DNA of 34,517 nt from the NCBI GenBank assembly GCA_016871535.1, contig VHCZ01000040.1, forward strand, positions 1 through 34,517, in the 5' to 3' direction. This document shows positions 17,093-23,639 of the stretch, piece after piece. Both the position numbers and the translations under genes were made by a program. How positions within the stretch are numbered: position 1 is the first letter of the stretch; each line of letters starts with the position of its first letter. Origin of the DNA: Verrucomicrobiota bacterium (GTDB lineage: Bacteria > Verrucomicrobiota > Verrucomicrobiia > Limisphaerales > SIBE01). Under the pieces are notes generated by a model. It was not told where the DNA came from. It did not search any database and was given only the letters and a program-made list of their open reading frames with translations.

Positions 17093-17109
17093 GCGGGCAG
17101 CCTGCCCGC
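17093..17109. repeat. Short GC hairpin in the 16909-17262 gap
   Basis: GCGGGCA-GCC-TGCCCGC is a 7-bp stem with a 3-nt loop, of the kind of small dispersed hairpins seen throughout the window. The rest of 16909-17157 shows no gene on either strand. Confidence 0.5.
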
Positions 17110-17157
17110 CGGCCTTCACAGAGGGCCCAGAGGGCGCCTCTCTCGAAAAAATTCTAC

Positions 17158-17189
17158 TTGCGAATTCGGGGCGAGAAATTAATCTCGCC
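17158..17189 (+). promoter_or_regulatory. Possible promoter with overlapping palindrome before the toxin gene
   Basis: TTGCGA (17158-17163) and TAATCT (17180-17185) are 16 nt apart. A 7-bp inverted repeat GGCGAGA/TCTCGCC with an AT-only spacer (17170-17189) covers the -10 element, which would suit an operator. It may instead be another dispersed hairpin; there is no second copy in this window to decide. Confidence 0.35.
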
Positions 17190-17262
17190 GCCATGGAGGA
17201 GGTCAAGGAAACCCGATCCCGATTGGAGCTGCGAAACCGCAACTCATCACCCAAGGAGAATC

Positions 17263-18156
17263 ATGAAAACAACCATCCGCAAACTCATCAGCGGGCTGTG
17301 CGTGCTGACCACGCTGGCTGCGCAAACCGCGTCCGGCTTTTACGACCCGGTCCTGCAACGCTGGCTCACGCTCGATCCCATCGGCGAAGCCGGCGGCATC
17401 AACCTCTACCAGTTCGCCGGGAACGATCCGGTCAACAAGATCGATCCCTGGGGGCACGAGGTCTTGATCTACTACACCGCACCGAACGGCCAGCCAACCG
17501 CCCGGCCACCTGACATCGGGTATTACCCTGCGCGCTACAAGGCTGTCGCCCTGATGGGTGCAGGGCTCGTCCCCGGAGTGGGCGAGGCGATGGACATGGA
17601 TGTGCTCACCGACCCAGAATCCGCGTGGTGGGAAAAAGCTCTCGCGGGAACGAGTCTGAGTTTGAATGCGATCACCGAGGGCCTGTTGCCGAATGCAGGG
17701 GCTTTACTGCAAAGCAGTAAAACCCTCTGCAAGACACCGGCGCAGGTCAGGAAGGCCGCGATGTCATATAACGACGTTAAGCGGCAGATCGCGACTTTGG
17801 ACTTTGGCACGCCTCGTAATGGCGCGGTCTTCTGGACTGGGTACCGCCAGGGAAATCAAGGCGTCGCCATGCAGTGGGCGAAGGCGAATGGGAAGTTTAC
17901 GATCGAAATGACGCCCGGTGGAAAAAGGTTGAACAGCCTGGATCTCTTTGCGCCAAACAGCCCGTTCAGTCGTGCCGAGGCGACCGAACTTTGGAATGCA
18001 ACGTCGGCACGATTTGCTCGGGGCGCCTCCGGTCATGTTACAGCATTTACCCGCGGAACCTCTGTTAATCCGAACACAGCGTTTTACGGTGTCGAGTTGC
18101 CCGTGCTCCGAGCGAATCCAAATGTCTCGCGAATGATCACCTATCGAGGTTACTAA
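17263..18156 (+). CDS. Secreted mini-RHS effector with ADP-ribosyl cyclase/CD38-like C-terminal domain
   Basis: This 297-aa protein starts at ATG 17263, with AAGGAGA 4-10 nt upstream. Residues 1-25 are a signal peptide (MKTTIRKLISGLCVLTTLAA). Residues 26-63 are the end of an RHS-repeat core (FYDPVLQRWLTLDPIGEAGG, then NLYQFAGNDPVNKIDPWG), but no RHS/YD repeats precede it. Residues about 64-180 form a pre-toxin linker (GLVPGVGEAMD). Residues about 188-297 align by eye with CD38. All four catalytic positions are present: W191 (CD38 W125, VFWTG/LLWSR), E215 (E146, KFTIEMT/MFTLEDT), W244 (W189, LWNATSARFARGAS/FWKTVSRRFAEAAC) and E278 (E226, FYGVELPVL/FGSVEVHNL), at similar spacing (24 and 34 against 21 and 37). 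CD38 enzymes cleave or cyclise NAD+. I infer an NAD-consuming toxin used against other cells. The disulfides of animal CD38 are absent. The next gene is its probable immunity protein. Confidence 0.8.
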   Translation: MKTTIRKLISGLCVLTTLAAQTASGFYDPVLQRWLTLDPIGEAGGINLYQFAGNDPVNKIDPWGHEVLIYYTAPNGQPTARPPDIGYYPARYKAVALMGAGLVPGVGEAMDMDVLTDPESAWWEKALAGTSLSLNAITEGLLPNAGALLQSSKTLCKTPAQVRKAAMSYNDVKRQIATLDFGTPRNGAVFWTGYRQGNQGVAMQWAKANGKFTIEMTPGGKRLNSLDLFAPNSPFSRAEATELWNATSARFARGASGHVTAFTRGTSVNPNTAFYGVELPVLRANPNVSRMITYRGY

Positions 18157-18165
18157 CAGGAACAT

Positions 18166-18456
18166 ATGTTCACTTGGCTCAACAAACAGGGTGTCAAATC
18201 GTCCAAGGGCTTCATTCTTCAGGGGGTGCACCGCTTTTACTATCATTACCTGGAAGGACAGCGATGCATCCAGGTTGATGTGGAGCCATGCACAGAGCCG
18301 GATGGCACTTATTCGGAGATTGTGTACCTGGACTCTTTGCAGCGATGGCAGCCGCCGTTTGATTCGGAGAAGCTAACCCAAAAACGTGTCTCTGAGATTC
18401 GCCAGAATATTTCGGAAGCCCTTGGCTTTATGGGGGTGAAACACAGTTTCAAGTAG
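18166..18456 (+). CDS. Probable immunity protein of the CD38-like effector
   Basis: The 96-aa protein begins 9 nt after the effector stop codon, with AGGAA at 18159-18163 as ribosome site, so the two genes are very likely cotranscribed. It has no signal peptide and no helix long enough for a membrane. The sequence is compact: a beta-rich first half (KGFILQG, RFYYHYLEGQRCIQVDVE), then EIVYLDSLQRWQPP, then a helical end (VSEIRQNISEALGFMG). This pattern recalls the Imm74-like immunity proteins of polymorphic toxin systems, but I could not verify it. Position, size and cytosolic character support immunity; binding to the toxin is inference. Confidence 0.65.
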   Translation: MFTWLNKQGVKSSKGFILQGVHRFYYHYLEGQRCIQVDVEPCTEPDGTYSEIVYLDSLQRWQPPFDSEKLTQKRVSEIRQNISEALGFMGVKHSFK

Positions 18457-18654
18457 CCGCTGACAAAGTCGCAGTGATTGGGCGATGAGAAGATGTCAAA
18501 CGTTTACGCGCCGCCGACGGCGGGCAACACGTCCGTCCGCTGCGACAGCACTTCCAGCGCCGCTGACAGTCTGAATAACTGTGGCTGGCGGTTTCAAGAA
18601 CCGCAGAATTTGGCGATTGCGCGTGCGCCTAAGCGCGTCGATACTGACCACGCA

Positions 18655-19029
18655 ATGAAACATCCGGCTGTCCAACTCGGCGCATGGCTGAAGGCTCGCC
18701 GCCAGCGAGAGGCAATGGTGCTGCGAGTCTTCGCCGGCCAGATTGAACTTTCCCCGGCTGAATACGCGGAAGCAGAGGCCGGAGTCGTCCGGTGGCTGGG
18801 CGAAGATCAGGAAACCGCGATTCCCCAAGTGCTGAGCCTTTCCGCGCCGGAACGGAAACAATTCCTTTCGCTCCTCGCCGAAGCCCGGGCCGCCAAACCG
18901 CTGGAATTCGACGACCTCTTCAGCTGCCAACAACTTGAGCCGGTGCGCCTCCGCCACGCCAAGGGTAAACAAGCCGCCGCCCGCGCCAAAAAAGAAATTC
19001 TCGACGCGGTTTTTGCCCCGCTCAAGTGA
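18655..19029 (+). CDS. XRE-like DNA-binding protein, partner of the downstream ImmA/IrrE peptidase
   Basis: From ATG 18655 the protein has 124 residues. Residues about 5-50 follow the XRE helix-turn-helix outline (LGAWLKARRQREAMVLRVFA, then LSPAEYAEAEAGVVRW), though the recognition helix is poorly conserved. The rest is helical and charged. Its stop codon overlaps the GTG start of the ImmA/IrrE gene, the usual arrangement for a regulator and the metalloprotease that cuts it or acts with it. The frame is open back to 18478, but those 59 residues have odd composition and no similarity I know; no ribosome site is clear for either start. It may repress its own operon. Confidence 0.65.
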   Translation: MKHPAVQLGAWLKARRQREAMVLRVFAGQIELSPAEYAEAEAGVVRWLGEDQETAIPQVLSLSAPERKQFLSLLAEARAAKPLEFDDLFSCQQLEPVRLRHAKGKQAAARAKKEILDAVFAPLK

Positions 19030-19631
19030 GCTACCGTTACCAGGCCAAGACCGACGCCGAAATCGAGCAAACCGCCGCCGCCATCCTCACCCGTTTTCCC
19101 AAACGTCGCCTCGGTCTGGCCGTGGACATCGAAGGCATCCTGGAAGACCTCGGCCTGGACCTGCTTCCGCGCCGTGGCGTTCGCCCGCACGCCGAGGGCT
19201 ATCTCGCCCGCGATCCCCGGATCATCGTCGTGGACGAAAAGATTTTCACGTATCCGCCCCGCGCGCGCTTCACACTGGCCGAGGAAGTTTCCCACCTGAT
19301 TCTCGAATACGAACTCTGGAAGGGCGGACGCTTGCCCGTCGGCGCGGACTCCCACGAACTGAGCGAGCACCAACATTTCTTCGTGGAGAAAGACGCCAAG
19401 AGCCTTGCCTCGGCGCTGCTGATGCCCGCCGCCATCTTCGCCGAAACCTTCAACGCGAAACGGCGTGAACTGGAAGCCGCTGCCGCGCCGCAACTCAACG
19501 CGCTCCGGGAAACCCTCAAACACACCGGCGAAGTGTTTCAAGTCAGCCCCAAGGCCGCCGCCGTCCGCGCCCTCAAACTCAAGCTGCTCTCCCGCGACGC
19601 GCTGCGGCGCGTGTTCCCGAACGCCAAATAA
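19026..19631 (+). CDS. ImmA/IrrE-family metallopeptidase with altered HExxH motif
   Basis: The 201-aa protein begins with GTG at 19026, overlapping the previous stop (GTGA), so translation is probably coupled. The N-terminal half matches ImmA/IrrE (COG2856) proteins: A-AIL-RFP, VDIEGILEDLGLDLLP, IIVVDEKIF, RARFTLAEEVSHLILE. In most members the last motif reads H-E-x-x-H and binds zinc; here it is E-E-V-S-H (residues 86-90), so the first His is a Glu. The downstream EKDAKSLASALLMP is normal. Either activity is lost, or the family branch uses Glu as ligand. Members cleave XRE-type repressors in phage, mobile-element and toxin-antitoxin settings. The role here is inferred from the partner gene. 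Confidence 0.8.
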   Translation: MSYRYQAKTDAEIEQTAAAILTRFPKRRLGLAVDIEGILEDLGLDLLPRRGVRPHAEGYLARDPRIIVVDEKIFTYPPRARFTLAEEVSHLILEYELWKGGRLPVGADSHELSEHQHFFVEKDAKSLASALLMPAAIFAETFNAKRRELEAAAAPQLNALRETLKHTGEVFQVSPKAAAVRALKLKLLSRDALRRVFPNAK

Positions 19632-19806
19632 GCGAACGGATTTCAACGCCAGGACGCCAAAAGCGCAGAGACTGAACCGCTGATTGGCACTCATTCAAAG
19701 GGTGGAAACCCGATTGACAGAATTCCTAGATGGGAACCGTGATTGCCGCATTGGGCGACCTTTTTGGATCCAACCAAACCGTATTGTGGCGAAAGTATTA
19801 AGCCCA

Positions 19807-20412
19807 TCAGATCGGCAATGGTTGAAAACGAAACTCCACTTCAACCCTATGCTGCGGCTCACCTGCGATGCATGAAGCAAAGGAAACCGCCGCGTTCTGC
19901 CACCTGCCCTCGCCCTGATCCATCGGGATATGCCTAGCAATCTCAGGTACGCTGCAGATCCAGAGACGTTGTTCGGTGCGGCCGACAAGCCAGAAATGAA
20001 AAGTGAACCTGCGAGCCATTCGCGCCGTCTCCCACTCGTTCCGCGTCACGTAGAATAAAGCGGAGTCCGCCGAAAGCGTGGAGGTCTTTACCTCAATCGG
20101 CAGGCGCTCTGATGCTGCGCCGGAAACCCACGAGAGAAGGTCGAAACCAGCGGCGTTTGACTCTAATGCCTGCCAAAGTGGGCGGCGCCCCACTCGTGCC
20201 TCCTCGTACTCCAAGCTCAAACGCTCACCAAATCTGCCGACTGTCAGCAGGTTCTCTTGGTTGTCGCTTCGTGCAGCCAACGCGAGGCTGTCCCACCAAC
20301 GCACAGTTTCGCCATCGACTTCATCCAAAAGCCCGGCGTCCAGCAGGCATTGACGAACCTCCGCTGGCACTCTGCCGTATCGCAGATTGGGAATCTGCGG
20401 CACGGCGGCCAA
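19807..20412 (-). CDS. DUF3883 (NO VEIN C-terminal-like) nuclease-like protein, probably 5'-truncated
   Basis: The frame codes for up to 201 residues. Residues about 58-165 match the DUF3883 pattern: VGRFGERLSLEYEEARVG, then GFDLLSW (D91), LPIEVKTS (E107, K109), FYVTRNEW and FHFW. The D...E-x-K arrangement is that of the PD-(D/E)xK nuclease fold. DUF3883 domains are frequent in restriction and defence proteins. The only start codons are a TTG at 20412 and a GTG at 20370, and the first about 14 residues are coded by the hairpin repeat 20372-20489, so I think the natural N-terminus was replaced by the repeat. The 3' end looks complete. It is read toward the XRE-ImmA pair and closes the accessory island. 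Confidence 0.7.
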   Translation of the reverse strand: MAAVPQIPNLRYGRVPAEVRQCLLDAGLLDEVDGETVRWWDSLALAARSDNQENLLTVGRFGERLSLEYEEARVGRRPLWQALESNAAGFDLLSWVSGAASERLPIEVKTSTLSADSALFYVTRNEWETARMARRFTFHFWLVGRTEQRLWICSVPEIARHIPMDQGEGRWQNAAVSFASCIAGEPQHRVEVEFRFQPLPI

Positions 20413-20489
20413 TCTGGTGCGGTCGGGTGAGTTTGTCGCGCAGCGGACTACAAGTCGGCGATACGGCAGATTGAAAATCTGCGCTACGC
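20372..20489. repeat. Hairpin-array repeat related to 9587-9731
   Basis: The outer phrases CTGCCGTATCGCAGATTGGG and the inverted GCGATACGGCAGATTGAAAA match the arms of the 9587-9731 element, and the same 17-nt hairpins occur (GCAGATT-GGG-AATCTGC at 20382-20398, GCAGATT-GAA-AATCTGC at 20466-20482). The middle is less regular. It overlaps the 5' end of the DUF3883 gene. Confidence 0.75.
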
Positions 20490-20583
20490 TTCACCGCCAA
20501 CTTGTGGATGCACCACCGAAAACAAGCCCGGTTGCAAATCGGTTGCTAAAGCCGCGGTTCTCTGGCAATCAGTATCGCCAGCT

Positions 20584-22263
20584 ATGAGACGGTGGATTTT
20601 TTTCGCGTCGCCAATGCCTGAGCTTGTCCGGGCTGCATCGCCGCGCAGCCATGTGGATTTCTTCGCTGTGAAGCCACAGCGCCGGCGAGCCTGCGTCTGG
20701 TTCGTCCTGGGAATGCTGTTCTCCGTTGGGCAGGGGCTTTCCCAGGAACAAGCAGCCCGGACTTCGGACGCAGCCGTGCGCGTTCATTTCGCGGGGTTCG
20801 ACCAAATCCAGGCCGCGACCAACGCGCCCGCGCTGGCAGAAATCTGGAAACTGCCGGAGACGAGCCAACTCAGGACACACGTTCTCCAACGCCTCGCCGC
20901 CGGGCTGGCGAAATCGTTTCGGTCACGGACGGACCAAGCGGGCGCCGCACCCTTGGCCCTGCTGAGCCCGCTCTTGCACGAAGCGCTGCAAAGAGAATCG
21001 TATCTTGAGGTAAGGCCGCTCGGAAATCAGAGCTTTGCGTGGACGCTGGCCATTCAATTGGACCCGGCGCGGATTTCTGTCTGGCAGACCCATTGTGCGC
21101 AACTGATTGCCGCCTGGCATTGCGTGACCTCTTCAGGCACGAACCATTTGGCCTTCGCCAGCGCCAATTCGTGGTTTGTTCTCCAGGGGATCTCTGGCGC
21201 CGCGAGCGACGAAAGCAAGCGCGCCGAAGCCTCGCCAGTCTTCCGCCAGATCAGCGCCAAACGGCGCCCGATCGATCCGCCGAAGAATTATTTCTTGAAG
21301 GCGGATCTTAATCTCACGCGACTGCCGGCCGAACTTCCGTTCTTCACGGCGCCCAATCAGCCGGCGGTCGAATTGACGGTCAGCGGAAAAGGAAGCGGGC
21401 TTAAGACCGAAGGCCGCCTTCTTTTTCCGCAGCCCGTCCGCTGGCAACTTGAGAAGTGGCAAATCCCGACGCGCACTATTCGCGATCCGGACGGGACTTT
21501 GGTTAGTTTCACGGCGGCACAAGGAATTGCCGCGTGGCTCAGCCGCCAGCAGGTTGTGAGGGACCTGGAAGTCGCTCCGTTTCCGAATCAGCTTTTCGCG
21601 TGGAGCGATTCGCATGCCCCTTTCCAAATCATGACGGCGGCGCGCGTCAAGAATGCCACGAATGTCCTGGCGAAGTTTGTCACGGAAATGATGCCGAAGC
21701 TCAATGTGAGCCTGGACGAGCTTGGAGTGGGCGCACTGGAATCCCAGACGAATCGGCTGGCGGTCTTCTGGCGCGGCCTGGCCCCCGTCCTTGTCCCTTA
21801 TGTGCGTCTGGCGCCCGAGCCGGGGCAGGATTTCCTGGAAGCGGGAATCTTTCCTGTGGAACAAACCTCGAAAAACCCGCCGCCGCCCGAATTGCTGGAG
21901 CAACTGACCAGCCGCCCGAATTTGCTCTACTACGATTGGGAGATCACTCAAGAACGCCTGGCCCAGTTGCGGGCGGTGGCGCCCCACGTGGCGACGTTCT
22001 TGGACATACCCACTCTGGAGGCGGGTCTGGCCAGTTCCCGCTGGTTTGATGCGATTCAGCCGAAATTGGTGAACACCGTGACCGAAGTGACCGTCCAGTC
22101 GCCGCGAGAACTCCGGCTGGCGCGGAGTTCGGAAATCGGGTTCAACGGTCTCGAACTGGTGGCGCTGGCGCACTGGCTCGAAAGCGCGAATTTCCCGAAG
22201 CTGAATTTGCAGCTCGCTTTGCGTCCGCCCGCCAGGCCCAGAAAGCAAGCGGCCAATCCATAA
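20584..22263 (+). CDS. Secreted protein of unknown function
   Basis: This 559-aa protein has a hydrophobic segment at about residues 37-53 ([19 protein letters not shown]), which would be a signal peptide if translation starts at an internal codon; from the ATG at 20584 the leader is unusually long, with basic residues before it. The rest is soluble, with alternating strands and helices, and I see no enzyme motif, repeat or metal site. Third-position GC and composition are those of a real gene. It lies 8 nt ahead of pdxJ in the same direction, so it may be cotranscribed, but there is no sign of a link to vitamin B6 synthesis. Large secreted proteins with opening phrases like [14 protein letters not shown] occur in Verrucomicrobia; this is from memory and unchecked. 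Confidence 0.8.
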   Translation: MRRWIFFASPMPELVRAASPRSHVDFFAVKPQRRRACVWFVLGMLFSVGQGLSQEQAARTSDAAVRVHFAGFDQIQAATNAPALAEIWKLPETSQLRTHVLQRLAAGLAKSFRSRTDQAGAAPLALLSPLLHEALQRESYLEVRPLGNQSFAWTLAIQLDPARISVWQTHCAQLIAAWHCVTSSGTNHLAFASANSWFVLQGISGAASDESKRAEASPVFRQISAKRRPIDPPKNYFLKADLNLTRLPAELPFFTAPNQPAVELTVSGKGSGLKTEGRLLFPQPVRWQLEKWQIPTRTIRDPDGTLVSFTAAQGIAAWLSRQQVVRDLEVAPFPNQLFAWSDSHAPFQIMTAARVKNATNVLAKFVTEMMPKLNVSLDELGVGALESQTNRLAVFWRGLAPVLVPYVRLAPEPGQDFLEAGIFPVEQTSKNPPPPELLEQLTSRPNLLYYDWEITQERLAQLRAVAPHVATFLDIPTLEAGLASSRWFDAIQPKLVNTVTEVTVQSPRELRLARSSEIGFNGLELVALAHWLESANFPKLNLQLALRPPARPRKQAANP

Positions 22264-22270
22264 ACCCGGC

Positions 22271-23008
22271 GTGCTCAAGCTCGGCGTCAACATCGATCAT
22301 GTCGCCACGATTCGGGAGGCGCGTTATCACGGCAAACCCGCGGGCGAACCCGACCCGATTGAGGCGGCCCTCATTTGCGAGGGCGCCGGCGCTCATGGCA
22401 TCACGGTTCATCTTCGCGAGGACCGCAGGCACATTCAGGACCGGGACGCAGCCAAACTCCGGGAAGCGATCAAAACGCGGCTCAACCTGGAGATGGCCAG
22501 CGCGCCGGAAATCGTCGCCATCGCTTTGAAGCTCAAACCGGATATCGTCTGCCTCGTCCCCGAACGCCGGCAAGAATTGACCACGGAAGGCGGCTTGGAC
22601 GTGGCGGGCCAAAAGACCGCGCTCACAGAGACGCGGAAGAGCATGAACGGCGCGGGCATTGAGGTCAGTCTGTTCATCGATCCCGAAGCGCAGCAGGTGG
22701 AGGCTTCGGCGGCGGTCGGAGCTCAGTTCATTGAGTTGCACACCGGGGCGTTCGCGGAGCGGTTTCACGACGAAGCAGGACGGCGCCTGGAAATCGCGCG
22801 ATTGGTGACGGCGTCGAGGCAGGCCCACCAACTAGGTTTGAAAGTGAACGCCGGTCACGGGCTCAACTATCGTAATGTTCCTGCGCTCAGCGCCGTTCCG
22901 CATTTGGTCGAGTTGAACATCGGCCACAGCATTGTCAGCCGGGCGATCGTGGTGGGCCTCGGCCAGGCCGTGCGCGAGATGCTGCAACTTCTGCAGCGCT
23001 TTCCATGA
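22271..23008 (+). CDS. pdxJ: Pyridoxine 5'-phosphate synthase
   Basis: The 245-aa protein has the normal PdxJ length and begins at GTG 22271 with the family signature [16 protein letters not shown]. Further motifs are [63 protein letters not shown] and [12 protein letters not shown]. PdxJ (EC 2.6.99.2) joins 1-deoxy-D-xylulose 5-phosphate with 3-amino-2-oxopropyl phosphate in the DXP-dependent route to vitamin B6, in the cytosol. acpS follows in the same direction, a pairing also seen in E. coli and other bacteria. Here a 67-bp hairpin repeat separates the two. Confidence 0.97.
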   Translation: MLKLGVNIDHVATIREARYHGKPAGEPDPIEAALICEGAGAHGITVHLREDRRHIQDRDAAKLREAIKTRLNLEMASAPEIVAIALKLKPDIVCLVPERRQELTTEGGLDVAGQKTALTETRKSMNGAGIEVSLFIDPEAQQVEASAAVGAQFIELHTGAFAERFHDEAGRRLEIARLVTASRQAHQLGLKVNAGHGLNYRNVPALSAVPHLVELNIGHSIVSRAIVVGLGQAVREMLQLLQRFP

Positions 23009-23015
23009 ACACGAT

Positions 23016-23082
23016 GGTAGGGCTGCGTTGCCGCGCAGCCGGATTTCTGTCGATGCGGCGGCGCAGCAGCGCCGCCCTACCC
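23016..23082. repeat. GGTAGGGC hairpin repeat between pdxJ and acpS
   Basis: GGTAGGG (23016-23022) pairs with CCCTACC (23076-23082); inside are GGCTGCG/CGCAGCC and GGCGGCGC/GCGCCGCC arms. It nearly fills the gap between two genes that are usually adjacent and belongs to the family of GC-rich intergenic hairpins. Confidence 0.7.
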
Positions 23083-23102
23083 TCGGCAGGTTTAGAGTCC
23101 CA

Positions 23103-23480
23103 ATGATTCTTGGGCTGGGCATCGATATCATTGAGGTCGCTCGCATCCGCGCGTCGCACGAACGATTTGGCGAACGTTTTCTCCAGCGTATTCTTCTGCC
23201 TGGCGAAATCGCTTACTGTTTGTCCCACAAGTTTCCCGCGCCGCATTTGGCCGCCCGGTTTGCAGCGAAGGAGGCGATTTCAAAAGCGTTCGGCACGGGC
23301 ATTGGCAGTTCACTCGGCTGGCATGACATGGAAGTCGCCCGGAAAGATACCGGCGAGCCGTTCGTGGTCTTGCACGGGGCCGGACAAAAACTCCTCGAAA
23401 ACCGCGCCGGGAAAGCCGTCCACATCAGCCTCAGCCACACCGAATTTTACGCCGCGGCCGTGGCGGTTCTGGAACGGTGA
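23103..23480 (+). CDS. acpS: Holo-[acyl-carrier-protein] synthase
   Basis: From ATG 23103 the protein has 125 residues, the usual AcpS size. It carries the two family signatures: GLGIDIIEVARI near the N-terminus (with the metal-binding Asp) and HLAARFAAKEAISKAFGTG (metal-binding Glu and the conserved Lys). SLGWHDMEV and ISLSHTEFYAAAVAV complete the fold. AcpS (EC 2.7.8.7) moves phosphopantetheine from CoA to acyl carrier protein. The upstream open frame to 22932 crosses a repeat and pdxJ and is not used. Its stop codon is part of a 10-bp sequence duplicated 144 bp later around a repeat element. Confidence 0.95.
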   Translation: MILGLGIDIIEVARIRASHERFGERFLQRILLPGEIAYCLSHKFPAPHLAARFAAKEAISKAFGTGIGSSLGWHDMEVARKDTGEPFVVLHGAGQKLLENRAGKAVHISLSHTEFYAAAVAVLER

Positions 23481-23631
23481 GAGCGTGTCTGAAGAATGGG
23501 TGGAACGGGCTACCAGCCCGTGTTTGGCGGCAACCTGCCGCCAAAAGGCCCGGCGGGCTGGTAGCCCGCCGCAACAGGCCGGTGGCCTGTTCCACCCAGA
23601 AGACAATTTTCAGACAGGCTCTGAGAGCGTG
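23478..23631. mobile_element. 134-bp MITE-like element with 10-bp flanking direct repeats
   Basis: TGAGAGCGTG occurs at 23478-23487 and again at 23622-23631. Between them lies DNA with TCTGAA/TTCAGA ends, GGGTGGAAC/GTTCCACCC arms and inner hairpins (GGGCTACCAGCCC, GGCGGCAACCTGCCGCC, GGCGGGCTGGTAGCCCGCC). Flanking direct repeats of this kind are what a target-site duplication would look like. There is no coding capacity, so any movement would need an enzyme supplied elsewhere. Confidence 0.55.
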
Positions 23632-23639
23632 ATTCCAGC

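Noticed and set aside
17065-17262. N-terminal extension of the RHS effector to 17065
   Set aside because: The added 66 residues have unusual Arg/Pro composition and overlie a promoter-like region; the ATG at 17263 has a strong ribosome site and begins a clean signal peptide.
18478-18654. N-terminal extension of the XRE-like protein
   Set aside because: Composition (Ser/Asn/Asp/Cys) unlike the rest and no family likeness; the XRE outline starts right after ATG 18655.
19684-19875. Short plus-strand ORF between ImmA/IrrE and the DUF3883 gene
   Set aside because: No domain or ribosome site, and its 3' part overlaps the conserved end of the minus-strand DUF3883 gene.
17158-20489. Classical integrated element (integrase, att sites) carrying the toxin island
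   Set aside because: No integrase, transposase or tRNA gene borders it, and I found no direct repeats at its edges.
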